Positions 12,108 to 23,825 of a stretch of 64,000 nt of DNA are shown piece by piece (position 1 is the stretch's first letter; every line of letters starts with the position of its first letter). The position numbers and the translations under genes are program-made. The notes below the pieces were generated by a model. That model was not told the origin of the DNA, searched no databases, and worked only from the letters and a program-made list of their open reading frames with translations. This DNA is from Parasponia andersonii (Eukaryota > Streptophyta > Magnoliopsida > Rosales > Cannabaceae). Location: contig JXTB01000103.1 of the NCBI GenBank assembly GCA_002914805.1, positions 121,267 to 185,266 on the forward strand, given 5' to 3'.

Positions 12108-13077
12108 CTTGATCTCATGTAAGCACTAACTACTAGAGGTCTAAAGCCTACTATTGATAATACCTATAACTCTTTGATCTCTAGATCGTGTCACTTAGGC
12201 CAATGGAGAGAGGTCACTAAGCCGTCAGATAAAATGCAAGATGAAGCAATCTCAGCAAATTTGATTACATTTAACAATCTAGTACATGCTTTTTGAAATG
12301 GGAGAAGGATAAATGAAGCCCTTATGGTATTTGGCCTCATGATGCAAAAAGATGTAAGGCCAGACATTGTCAGTTATACCACTTTGCTTCATGGATTGTG
12401 TCATTTCGATCAACTCAAAAAAGCAAAGAGTTAGTTTGATATAATGGTGAGCCAGAATATCTATCCTAATACCACCATAACACGAAATGTACTTATAAAT
12501 GACTTTTCTCGAAAGGGTTTGATGGACAAGGCACGAAATATGTTTGATACAATGATTGAACATGGAGAAAAGTCTAATCAGATAACTTACACTATATTGA
12601 TGAAAGGTTATTGTTTGAAAGGTGAAGTTGATCTGGCAAAGGAAATCTTTGATCAGATGACATCGAAGGGTAGTCTTCCTGATATGGTTTCTTACAGCAC
12701 CTTGTTCAAAGGCTATGTAAAGGCTAATAGAATAAATGATGCTCTCGTGCTTCTCAGAGACATGGTCCAGAAAGGAGTGGTATCTGATCAAGTGGCACAA
12801 AGTACATTAAACATACTTCTTTCGAAAAGGGCTTGAAGCATCTCTAAGAATATTGTGATTCGATGATTTTATTACTTTCATCTTTTATTTTGAAACCATT
12901 ATTAAGAGGCCTCTTTTTATTCTTATTTTTTATAATGGTTTTGTTATCTTCATCATTTGGATCTTGACATAATTGTTTTTACACAACCCATTTATGTACA
13001 TTGCATTGATAGTAATGTAATTGTTATATTTTACTAGATCTTTAAGTCTTGAATTCTGCTGTATGTGCAATAGTGCA

Positions 13078-13913
13078 TGTGGGACCTATTCTCAAATCAT
13101 ACACCATGTGGACGATTAAGTGGCAGAACAGGTCATAAATGGGGCATACTGTCTGACATGTATCCAGAGTGACTAGTTAAAGGCTACGCGAGTCGTACGT
13201 GATACCACATAGGCCATTGGGCTGTCCAAGGTTAGGGCCGAGCCCATCCCAGATCCTGGATGGACTCGGCCCAGTCCGATTCTTACCTCGACAACTGGGG
13301 GTCGGAAGCTCCAAAGGTCTTCCACCAGAGTACAATGGAAAGCAACTCACAGCTTCAGACCCAGACAGAGCATTTAATGCGATCTTCAGTAAGTGTGCGC
13401 ATGGGGCAAACCGTCCTGACAGAAAGGTGATTTGTCCAAATCTCGCCCCTGACAGACTCGAGCCATAGTGGATGGCAGAAACTAAGCTACAGCGATGCAG
13501 GGGCGATCACGGTAATCTCGGCTCGTGACCTCTGGAGTAAATCTTGATGAAAAAGGTACTCAGTCCTGAGATTGAGAACCAGGAGGTTCACAATTTCAGA
13601 ACTATATATATGAGCCATGCGTTCCAAAAAAAAAAAGCATGTACGCATACAAAAAGAAATATTTAAAAGTTTACGAGTAAGAAACAAAGATATACTCATA
13701 CAGATACAGAGAAAAATAAAATCTTTGCTACCTTGAATTAAAGATAAACAACTGACTAAAGCATCGGAGAGCCTTTGCAAGTGACCTCCCCCGCCTCTCC
13801 GATCTTACCTGAAGTCAAAAGCTATTTGGGATAGCAAGGATACGTGGACCGTTGGAGGATATGACACCGTCAGTTCAGATTCACGTGGACAGCTGGTGAA
13901 AATTGCTCCAACA
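13078..13913 (+). mobile_element. Solo LTR, 836 bp (Gypsy-like), 4/5 target duplication
   Basis: The element begins TGTGGGACCTATTC and ends TTGCTCCAACA, flanked by gtgca (13073-13077) and gtgta (13914-13918). It is much richer in GC than its surroundings. A TATA-like ctatatatatgag lies near 13602. Further on is gcatcggagagcctttgcaa, resembling gagtgtcggagaatgtttgg in the Gypsy LTR at 22.9 kb. It lies about 240 bp after the end of the PPR pseudogene. Open frames inside it (13199-13468 +, 13487-13780 -) are not genes. Confidence 0.75.
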
Positions 13914-14023
13914 GTGTAATATTAATACATCACATCTGAAAAGTGTTGCCAAAATTCCAAACAACAACCTTCACATCTAGTTTTTTGTCCCTGAAGTTAA
14001 TCTCGTCTAAATCTATCTTAGTC

Positions 14024-14335
14024 TAGTTACTAGCAGACGTTCCTCCCTTATAAGCACGGTCAAGTTCCAAACGTGGCTTTCCCCACGCCTTAAGCTGGTC
14101 TGCGTAGCGGTCAAGAAAGGCCATATAAAAGAGATCGTGCTCCCAAAATTACCGGAGTGATTCCATACCTCCCGAATTACACTAAGACAAGCTTCCTCCT
14201 TGATCCAAAAAGCTTCAAAACGAAAAGATCCCATCTAATTAGCACCATTAATACAATTCGAGGCACATTCATCTAGCACTAAGGTCACTTCCCTAAAAAC
14301 AAGATCAAGGACTTAAAATTTTGGAAGTAATCACT
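14024..14335 (-). pseudogene. L1 LINE ORF2 fragment
   Basis: On the minus strand this encodes FRFEAFWIKEEACLSVIREV and the preceding VLDECASNCINGAN in a broken frame. This is the stretch between endonuclease and reverse transcriptase of plant L1 ORF2. A better-preserved relative lies at 47041-47536 with its continuation at 49943-50050. The fragment has frameshifts and no ends of its own. Confidence 0.7.
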
Positions 14336-14442
14336 TTTATAGTGGCAATTTGCTTTGAACTTTCCATTAACGGATCAAAATTGTGTGCTTGACCGACTTT
14401 TTTATAAATAGAGTGAATTCTTTTTAAGCTCATCCAACTTTG

Positions 14443-14592
14443 GATTATTTAGATAATAGTGCCAACCTCACCAACTCACAGATTATTTAGATAATGGTGT
14501 CAACCTCACCAACTCACAGGTTATTTAGACTCTGGTGATAATCTCACCTATCTACGGGTTATTTATAATTCTAGTGCCAACCTCACCTCAAC
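14443..14592. repeat. Four tandem 38-bp repeats
   Basis: The unit gattatttagataatagtg + ccaacctcaccaactcaca begins at about 14443, 14481, 14519 and 14557. The later copies are diverged. There are no spacers, so this is a plain tandem repeat. No function is suggested. Confidence 0.85.
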
Positions 14593-14599
14593 TTAAATG

Positions 14600-16125
14600 A
14601 TTTTACAATAGTCAAGAGTGAACACACTCAAGAACTCTCCTAAAAAAATAATCAATACAATTTTGGCTTAGGAAAGATTTGAAAACAATGCACAATGAAC
14701 GCTATAAGATTGGCTCTACATGATTTGAAAATTAATCCAATATAAAAATAAGTTTTTACACTTTAAAAGTAGTTAGATAACAATTAGATTCGTGCAATGT
14801 CTTTTTCAAGTCCTAAAATAGCTTATATTTATAATCCTGGGTGAAAACTAGTCATTTCTAATAGTTAGACACAATTTTGCCATTTCCAGTCGACCGAAAA
14901 ACTAACCGTTGGCCAGTACTTTTGCAATGGTCATATATTAATAGTTATTTTTGATCAGCTAGCATTTTTAGTAGACCGAAAATCATGGTCAGACAATTTC
15001 ATCGTTTTAGCCACTTTTAGATTATGATAGCTTTTTATCCATTTCTCATATTTTGTCATCTTTTGGTATTTTTTTAAATTTTAACTTCTAAACTTATTTT
15101 AAACACTTTAAAAATATTGAAGATCAATTTGAAAAAAAAAATATTGGCTATTGCAAACTTATTTTAGTTTCATAAAATATTTAACAATAATTTAGAAAGT
15201 ATTCATATCAAAATATATTCTAGTTTGTAAATAGAAAAACACTTTTTAGCCTATTTCAAATAATCATGATTTTAAATATATTTGTAACTTATTTAAACTT
15301 AAGAAATAGTATTTTAGGGAATATTTTGCCCATTTAAAGAAATTATTATTTTATATTTTCAAATTTCTATAATAAAATAACTATTTTAAGGTTAAGATTG
15401 TTTGAAAACTCTTTTGAAAGTATGAGCCAACGGTAAAGAGAATTTATTTGTAATAAACTAAATCAGATACAAGACTAAATATGAAATATACTCTATCTAA
15501 ATACGGTTTTGTATCTTAATTATTCATCTTCAAACTTGATTTCTTGATCATGCTTGAGTTAAAACTTGTAAGATCATTTCACTATACACTCAAGCTAAAT
15601 CATTAGTACCAAATCAAATGTTTGTTATCTTTAAAATAAGAGTGAGTAAGATTGAAAAATTAATTTCTCAATATATAGGAAGAAGAACTCACTAGTTGAG
15701 AAACAATATTCTTTGTATGTATTTAGAACATAAAAAAAATCTTAAAATATTTTTATAAAAAATTATAATCCAGAAAAAATTTTATTTTTCAAGCTTCCCT
15801 CATCTTTATTTTTGTCATGTTTTTTTATAAATTATAACCAACAATATATATCGGGTCAATTAGCAAAAGAGCTTTTTAAAATATTTATTTGTAAAAAGAC
15901 CTATATTTTTAATTTACTTACAAAGTAGTATTTCTTGACAATACTTGACTATACTCAATTACATAGTTGATTACGGTCAACATGATACTCAACATTGTAA
16001 AAAACTATTCTATAAAGAGTTTTAAAACTTATGCCTTTCCTCAAAACTCATTTTTAAATAGTTCATTCCCCCATATTATATATATATATATATATATAAA
16101 TATATCTAGGATTCTTAGCAAAATA
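14600..16125. other. AT-rich intergenic DNA
   Basis: No coding region, RNA gene or bounded element is supported. There is a short (TA)n tract at 16077-16097. Confidence 0.5.
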
Positions 16126-16129
16126 CACT

Positions 16130-16560
16130 TTTTCCAAAGCGTGTTTTAGAATTTATACCACTTTCAATATTTTGTTTTTATCAATACACCTTTTAAGTTT
16201 TTATTTTATTTTAAAAACAGGAATGGTGCTAGCACTCATCCCATCAAGGATCCAGATCTCGCTAGATAAGGGGGTTAAGTTGCTAGACACCTTGTCTAGT
16301 ACCATTCGAACCTTGTCTATCACTATTCATGTCTAGCATTTTTAACATCATGTCTAGAGCTCAACATTTAAACTTTTTTGTTTTCGGTCGAGTTGCTAAC
16401 TATCTTTGTATAGTACTCCAAACCATATTTAATGCTTTCAATCTAAGGATATATAAATCTTTTTACACATTTTTTTTTAGAAAAAAGGTGATATAGTTAC
16501 TTAAAAAATTATTGAGAATGATGTATTTTCTAAAAGTGACTATAATTAGAGTGTAAACCT
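16130..16560. repeat. Dispersed repeat, copy B (CTAGACA palindromes)
   Basis: This is related to the segment at 2090-2630. It contains gctagacaccttgtctagt, in which CTAGAC and GTCTAG form a perfect 6-bp-arm palindrome, followed by further single-arm ctagac/gtctag words. The flanking order (tcaaggatcca, gttaagttgctagac, ttttgttttcggtcgagttg) matches copy A. Confidence 0.5.
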
Positions 16561-19370
16561 GCGATCTCGATCCTTAAAGAAAAATGTAATATCTTAAAGC
16601 AACGAATAAAGAAGAAAAGAAAAGGGTTTTTTGCTTTAATTTTTATTTGTTCCTCGTGAAATATAGAGATTATCTCAAATAGTCCATCAAACTATGAAAA
16701 GTGGTATAAATAAAACATAGACATTAAAAAATTGTCCTTTCCTTTACTGTATTGACGATATACATGCTCAAATCACTTGATTAAGATTTCAAGGATATTT
16801 TAGTATAGCACTTAATCCTAATTAGTAAATTTTGAAATCAAAATTAATCCAATAAATTTCAGATAAATATAATATTTTCCTAAAAGATAAGAAGCAAAAA
16901 ACTCTTATATGAAAAAAAAATCTTATATACATTAAGAGTTACGATCTCCAAAAACAAAAAGTGATTTTGATCTTGTCTTAGAGCTCGTGATCTTCCAAAT
17001 TTGTTTGTAGTTTGTTGTCCTCCCATGTAATCTTGTTTCGGATTTTCTAAAAGAAATTTAGGTGGATGACCAATATTTCAAATTTAATTAAGTAGATATT
17101 TATTTTTAAAATTTTATAGGTAAATATCCAGGTATATATATATTTTTAAAATTTTATAAGTAAATGTCCAGGTATATATATTTTTATACTTGGTAGATAA
17201 ATATATCTAGTAATTTTAGCTATTGTACTGAATGCACTGTATATATAATTTTTTATACTTGGTATATAAAATTTTGCATTTGGTATTTAAACATATATAC
17301 TGGACATTTTGTTATAATATATGACAAAAAGGACATTTACTGAAATTGGGTCCAAAATTTGGTCACATTTCTATAAGTTCAATTCTCTAATCTAAATGTG
17401 ATAAAATTAACTTGAGAAAAGGGGCAAAAAATTATTACATCTATACTTTTGGGGCCTTAGTCAAAGCCTCCAAACGGGACATTCTTAAAAAAAATATGAA
17501 TGATTTGTTGGAATATGTAATAAAAAGCAATAAATTAAAATTTTAATATAGTGGACATCTCTATTTTATCATATCCGAATAGACTTATATTAAACATAGT
17601 TATTCTAATTGCTCAAATATATAAAGAAATTAATTATTACAGAGAATAAAACTTTCGTTGACGCATTAAAGCATCGACAAAAGTAACCAAAAATCATCGG
17701 TAGAAGTTAAACAACACATTTTTTCTTCGGTAAAAGACAGTTGCTCAAAGTTAGCTACCAATGAAAAATGACAAACGTCCATGAAACATATTTTTGCCAA
17801 TGAATTATTAGCATATGCTGATGTGTGTGTTGCATCAGCAAAACTCTTGTATTAGCAAAAAAAGTGCCCAAATTAGATGTTGGTCAACCATTCATCGACG
17901 CAAAGAACACGTTTGCGAATGTCAAACTTTTGTTGATATATTTTTGCATTGTGAAAGGGAAAAGTTAGGAATTAGTTTTTTTTTTCTTTTTTTTTAATCT
18001 AATGAAACATTTGCTGATACACTAGCATTTATGCGCATAAAATGTTTTATTAAATTAAAAAATTATTTATTTATTATAAGTATTTATTAATTAATAATTA
18101 AATATTAAATTTTTTTAATAATTGATACATAATTTATATTAATTAATTGATATATTAATAAATAACAAATAAATAAATTTAAAAATAATGTCATTAAATA
18201 AAAAAATGATACAAATTGTTCATACTTGCAATGTAAATAAAGAAAAATATAAACTACATTCTGGGAGCTGGATGTGGCAGTTGGATGTTGAGACCGTTGC
18301 CACCAAACTGTGAAATCAATCTAATTAGACATCGCCTTATACATTTAATAATTAAGTGCACGTTAGTTTGCTTTCAGCTAAAAAAACAAAGTATGTTAGG
18401 ATACAATGTGTAAAGCATCATACGTACACGGTACCCTAGTCTATGCAATATGCATAATAAATTCTAAGTAAACCAATTAGTTAACAAAAGAACTACTCAA
18501 GTCAATAATAATGCAAAAAAAAATAAATCATTACAACTATAATTAATCTTCTGATTTCAAAAGAAAAATAAAGTCCATTCCTTTCATACATGCAAAATTG
18601 TTGAACAAGGACAACAACATCGTGTTTTTAATTACCTTATTGCTAAAATTGCAATAATTTCCATGAGAATGACAATGAAAACACACATTTTTCAGGCTGG
18701 TTGTCGACTTAATTAATTCCTTAATCTAAATCCCGAAAAAATGCAAAACTTTTACCCTTGAACTTGAATACATTGAAAAATAAAATCAAAATGAAGGAGT
18801 TGGTCCGTGTCCATATAATCAAGTGTCACTTTCTTCCCATACTAAGAATTATTAGCAACTAAATTGCCAATTTGGAGAATAAGAAACTAAATACCATCAT
18901 GGGTCAGAAAATTAGACCTAAAAATAACCAGGCAATACACTTGAAATTAGTCAATCTTTATACTGAAGAGTCAAGTCAACAAAGTAGCAAGAAACTCAAA
19001 ATTTTCATTTTAGGAATGTTAAAAAATAGAGTTCATGCCTTACTAAATTGACCAGGATCTACTTATACACTCACAAACAATTTACTTTTTTTTTTTTTTC
19101 AAAGAACGAGGAAATTGTAAAATGATGAATAAAAATGTCTTTCCCCCAAACAATATGTGGTTTAAAAGAATTTTACTTCATAACAGAACAATTTTAGCTT
19201 AGCAATAATAAGGCAAAATACTCAAATTTTGAAAACTATTTTGGCTTAGCAAATTTCCCAGATTACTTGTTACAAATTTTCCTTAATAGATTTACTAATT
19301 TACAATACACAAAAATGCTTACCCATATTCCCGGTAAAATCAAGATGAAAGAACTGACTCCTTCTATTAA
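16561..19370. other. AT-rich intergenic DNA, possible transposon remnants
   Basis: No gene is supported. At about 17650-17990 short words such as gttgacgcattaaag, catcgacaaaag, tcatcggtag and ttcatcgacgcaaag recur on both strands; similar gacgcatta/cggcgaatg words occur at 34770-35090. They resemble subterminal repeats of CACTA-type elements, but no CACTA ends were found. A minus-strand stretch at 18258-18313 reads like a short terminal exon after a cacag acceptor, without partner exons. Confidence 0.4.
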
Positions 19371-19371
19371 T

Positions 19372-19796
19372 TAGAGATGGCAAAACAGCTGGTCTGCAGC
19401 CCGTCCTAACTCTAGGGGTAAGATCAGACTCGGCTTGGATAAATTTAAATATAAAACTTTTTCTAATACTTATAAATACACATTCTCTCACTTTTTTTTC
19501 ATACTTCTAAATTTCAATTTAATTCTTAAGATTTTTGATTTAAACTTTTTTTATCAACTATTCAACTTATATATTTTTAGCTTATTTAATTATTTATAAA
19601 TTTTTATCAATAAGAAAAAAAAATATAACATATTATTTATTTTTTTTATAAATTTTATTTTTAAATTTCTAATATTTTTATCTAATTATACAAATGATAA
19701 TATTATTTTTAATTTTTTTTAATTTAGGCCCAAAATGGGCTGGTACGATCTCGCACATTTTGGCCTGTTTCGGGCCCAGTCCAGCCCATTTTGCAG
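19372..19796. mobile_element. hAT-like element fragment
   Basis: The start TAGAGATGGCAAAACAGCTG matches the 3' end of the neighbouring hAT element (inverse TAGAGGTGGCAAAATGGGCG). Near the right limit, cagcccattttgcagtag is a degraded inverse of this. The ends and target duplication do not match cleanly, so this is a damaged, older relative lying just left of the larger hAT insertion. Confidence 0.4.
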
Positions 19797-20514
19797 TAGC
19801 AAGATATCATAGGATGTGTTCCTATAGATGGAAGATTAAAAGTCAAATCAATAGAAAATGTAGGCTTACACTTAGGCTTGGCAATTCGAGCTGGGCTCAA
19901 CAGGCTGGCCCAACCTGCTAATTTTAGGGCTCGAGCTCGAGGGTTGGGCTGAGTCTAGGATTCGTGGCCTGACTTTGTCTAGGCCCTTAATGTTTTTTTT
20001 TTAAAAAATTTTCTTGCCTAGGCCTTTTTAACTCAACTTTTCTAACAGTAACATAAATTACTATTGGGTATCATTTGGCATTGGGTCTTTTGTTATTTTG
20101 TTTCAAAGTTTAAACTATTTTTGTTTTAAAAAATATTTTCTTATACTATAAATATTTTACACTTTTTAGTCTTTTTTCACACTTATAATTTTTAAATACT
20201 TTCTTATTCTCCTGTTTTTTTTTTCCTCTAAATCTCTAATTATATTCTCAATTTTATCTTTTTCTCTCTTACCTAGTTACTATTTAGTATTTACTAATTA
20301 TTAGTAATTATATTTTATAGTCTCCAAACTCTTTACAACTCATAAAGCTTAATTCAAAGTATGATTCAATTTATTTATCACACTTATTTTTTTAATTCTT
20401 TAATTTGTAGTATATTTAGTTGTTTACTATTATTAATAGTATAATAGTTAGTAGTTTGTAGTTACTAGTTAGTAGTTCTACAATACTTTCTTTTTAATTT
20501 CAATTCAATATTAA

Positions 20515-20895
20515 TTGTTTACAATTAAGATAGTAGTTCATTAGTTTGTAGTTTGTAGAATGTTTGTTAGAATATTATATTTTTAATTTTAATTTATTTG
20601 TAATTTGTAGTAGTTTATAATTAAGTTAGTAGAAAGTTTATTATATATTTTTAATTTCAATTAATTTGTAATTTATAGTTGTTTACAATTAAGTTAGTAG
20701 AAAATTTATTAGAATATTTTATTTTTAATATTAATTAATATGTAGTTGTGTATAATTAAGTTAGTAGAAAGTTTATTAGAATATTATATTTTTAATTTCA
20801 ATTAATTTGTAATTTATAGTTGTTTATAATTAAGTTAGAATAAAGCTTATTAGAATATTATATTTTTAATTTCAATTTATTTATAGTTGTGTATA
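20515..20895. repeat. Five tandem units of about 70 bp in the hAT 5' region
   Basis: Each unit carries gttta(c/t)aattaagttagtag and ttattagaatattatatttt. The copies are diverged by small indels. They lie between the left end of the hAT element and its transposase start. Subterminal repeats of hAT elements often bind transposase; that role here is inference. Confidence 0.8.
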
Positions 20896-20929
20896 ATATT
20901 AATATCTCTATTTTTAATATAGATAGGAT

Positions 20930-22230
20930 ATGGATATGTCAAAAAATATCTTTATTGATTTGGAAATTGACAACGACCAACCAAATTCGCAGTTGAAGAG
21001 GGTGACCAAGTCCCCGAAATGCAAACTAATCCAAATGCTAGTGGAAGTTATTCACAATTTCAAGATAGTTGTTCGCTCCAAATGTGTAAGCACGACCTCC
21101 AAATGTGTAAGGACAACTTTCAATGTGTGGGACCATTTCAATCCGAAATTCAAAGATAAAACCGATGATAAGAAGATAAAAATGGCGAGATGTAAATATT
21201 GTAAGAAATTATTCATGCTTCTAATCCACGCTTTGCCGAATTTAAAAGATATTGCATAGCTTAGAGATTAAAACTAAGAAAATTCCAAGTTGACATGCTT
21301 GTAAGGTGGAATTCTACTTATTTAGTATTGAAAAATGTATTACCATATAAAGTTCCAATTACTATGTTTTACAATTCAAAAATTGGTCCATTAGTATTGA
21401 AAGATGAAGATTGGTTTCTTGCGAAAAATTTGTACATTTTTTAAATGTTTTTTATGAAGCTACTGTTATATTATCTGGTATTTGTTATCCTACTTCTCCA
21501 ATTATTTTACGTCATATCTTTTTTATTACTAAAATATTTTGTAAGGAAAGATGTGACCCTATATTTGTACCAATTATAATATGTATGCAAGAAGTATTTT
21601 TAAAATATTAGTTTCCAATTCCTTTATTATATTCATTTGCTTTTATTTTAGATCCTATGGGTAAATTAAATGGTCTTTCTAATTTTATTAGCTACATTAC
21701 TACATATTTTTAGATAGATTATAATTTTGAATATACAAATATTTGGGACAAGATATTTGAAGTGTATAGTATATATGAGGCTAAATTAGGTAGAACATGT
21801 AGCTAACAACAACACACTCCACAACAAACTGAAGGGTGTAGTCGTAACTTATCATCAATATCATCAAGTTTAAGTCAACCACTACCACCAATAAATCCAC
21901 AACAATCCTCTGAGCTTAACCAGCTTATTGAGCTAGAATTTCACATCGACCCCGATGATGAGAACTTCAAAGTTTTGGACTGGTGGCAAAAATGTCAATT
22001 AAGATTTCTACTACTTTTACAATTAGCCTGTGATATTTTAACAATTTCGGTGTCTATAATTTCTTCAGAGTCTACTTTTAGCACGACTAAGATGATAGTA
22101 AATGAGCAGAGGACTTTGTTGACTCCTAAAATAGTGAGATGCTAGTATGTGTTAAAGATTCAGAATAAGCGATAAAATGAAATCAAGAAACTATTCGTAT
22201 TTGTAATGAAGAATTGGCCGAAAATTTTTA
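20930..22230 (+). pseudogene. hAT transposase remnant (BED zinc finger and hATC dimerisation region)
   Basis: The open start (20930-21259) holds a BED-finger core: VWDHFNPKF, then ARCKYCKK with the paired cysteines; the following histidine pair is missing. Later frames show WNSTYLVLKN (near 21310) and FLNVFYEATVILSG (near 21435). At about 21976-22145 is the C-terminal dimerisation region, with LDWWQK, DILTISVSIISSESTFST and TLLTPKIV. Most of the catalytic middle is missing and several frameshifts and stops are present. It lies in sense orientation between the hAT ends, which fits the terminal repeats and 8-bp duplication. It is non-functional. Confidence 0.85.
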
Positions 22231-23825
22231 TTGGAGACGATTTTACTTCACAGAAGGGCTCACATTTTCTATAATAAAAATCAACTAGAGGAGAAGACGC
22301 AATTCAAAGATGAAATATAAAGAAGGGACTTGTGTCTAGCTGGGCACCTCTAGGCATGCCTGAGCTGATTCCAATTCAAGGAACCAATTATGACCAGTTT
22401 CGCTCAACATCTCTAGACATTCTTGAGCTGACCTAAATTATAAGCAAGCAAATATGGCTGGTTCGGTACCTATGGGTATTACCGAGCTGAGTTTAATCAC
22501 AAGAAAATAAATCAGGTCTACTCAGTGTCTCTGTATGCTCCCGAGCAGAGCCTAAATAATCTACCGCTCCTGAGCTGAGTACAAATAGTTTATGTCAACG
22601 AATTCTCGTGTGCATAGCACACGTCATATGCACCATTATTTTTGGGTGAATGCCTGACATATCCACACGTAATACTAGTCTGCAAGGACATGTGTCAGTT
22701 ATCTCGGGTGATCACCTAATGTGTCCATGTGTGATGCTAATCTACGAGGATAGATGTGGACCATCCCGTATCACGGGGACTAGCATACTTCTATAAAAGT
22801 ATTATATTCCAAATGATTAGGGTAAGCCACTATTCGCACTCTAAAAACCCTAAATCTTGCTAACATTCTCTTTTCTCTTTGATATTTTCTTACCTCTTTA
22901 TTTACTGTTGACTTGAGTGTCGGAGAATGTTTGGCAGGTACCACACTGGTGCTATTACCTTAGCTCGTGGTGTCGGACCACTTTCTCGTACTCTCTTTTA
23001 TGGTTGGTCTAACCTCAATATCAACGGTGAAGGTATTCATTTCTGACACAGGGTATAAGGCATACTAAGTTGGTACTTGGACGAAAAACCGCACCAACAT
23101 ATTAGCGCTAGAAGGAGGGCTTCTGGTTGAGTTTTACAATGTGTGCTCTACCCATCAACTTTCTGGCCACCAAAAGACTTTGTGGTTATTTCTTTTCTCT
23201 TTCCCATCTCTTAACTTGTTTGCGGTTGTTTAGCAGAAAATATGGTTAGCGAAAGATCCCGCTTATGAAGTGCAAGATGTACTAAGTTGGTGCTCGGACA
23301 AAAAATTACACCAACATATTGGCCCTAGAAGGAGGGCTCAAACCTCTGACCTTGTGGTTAATAGCCATAATAGAAGGAGGTAGAAAGCAACCACAAAACC
23401 ATCCAACTCAGAATATTCCACCAATTCCTCCACCACAAGCACAACAAATCGATCAACCTGACACGGTTGCACCTTTGGCACGTACACTTACACACAGAGC
23501 AACTTGAAGGCTAAGTTAACATGCTCATGAACTTGGTAACAACTATCATTGTGGAGATCATTGTGCCAAATACGGCCTAAGAAAACCTTGCTACGAGGAA
23601 CTCTTTTGCTAACGCGGGCGGCGGAGATGGTTAACCTTCTCCAGGAGTAGGCTTACCCCAAGTAGGCGAGGACACGACCAGCGAAGCACATGCTAATCCT
23701 CGGTCAAAACACCACAAAGAAATGCAACGGTGCAAAGGATTGTACAAAACATTCTTTCTAGGAGTAGAAGTCAAAATACTCGTCGAACACGTATTTCCCT
23801 AGCACGAACAAATTCATGAGATTCA

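Larger units (their letters stand above)
8243..12836 (+). pseudogene. Rf-like PPR pseudogene interrupted by a MITE and a solo LTR
   Basis: This is a broken copy of the intact PPR gene at 42330-44288. The N-terminal targeting region survives at 8243-8345 (MTIRSGNSCLFSLFSLYFCS, then SSNTRYDYD matching SDTRYDNHN of the intact copy). The frame is cut by a MITE and resumes at about 9137 with SLEKLVIKICKSGNLKVNEA. Nonsense codons stand at 9554 (Lys in the intact copy) and 9608 (Lys), a 21-bp in-frame deletion lies near 9700, and the frame is lost near 9915. A solo LTR splits the codons at 10128/12108; homology resumes with cttgatctcatg and continues to a TGA at 12834-12836. The last 130 codons (12444-12836) are still open and hold four PPR motifs. 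It cannot make the full protein, although short fragments could be transcribed. Confidence 0.9.

Noticed and set aside
12279..12800. 173-codon open frame on the - strand
   Set aside because: Antisense shadow of the PPR pseudogene; similar shadows lie across the intact PPR gene.
13199..13780. Two open frames of about 90 codons
   Set aside because: Both lie inside the 836-bp solo LTR, whose GC-rich sequence leaves chance frames open.
17640..18010. CACTA transposon with gacgcatta-type subterminal repeats (also 34770-35090)
   Set aside because: No CACTA termini, target duplication or transposase were found; words alone are too short.
18258..18313. Terminal exon on the minus strand (FGGNGLNIQLPHPAPRM)
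   Set aside because: Good acceptor and stop, but no other exon could be joined in phase within reach; kept only as a hint.
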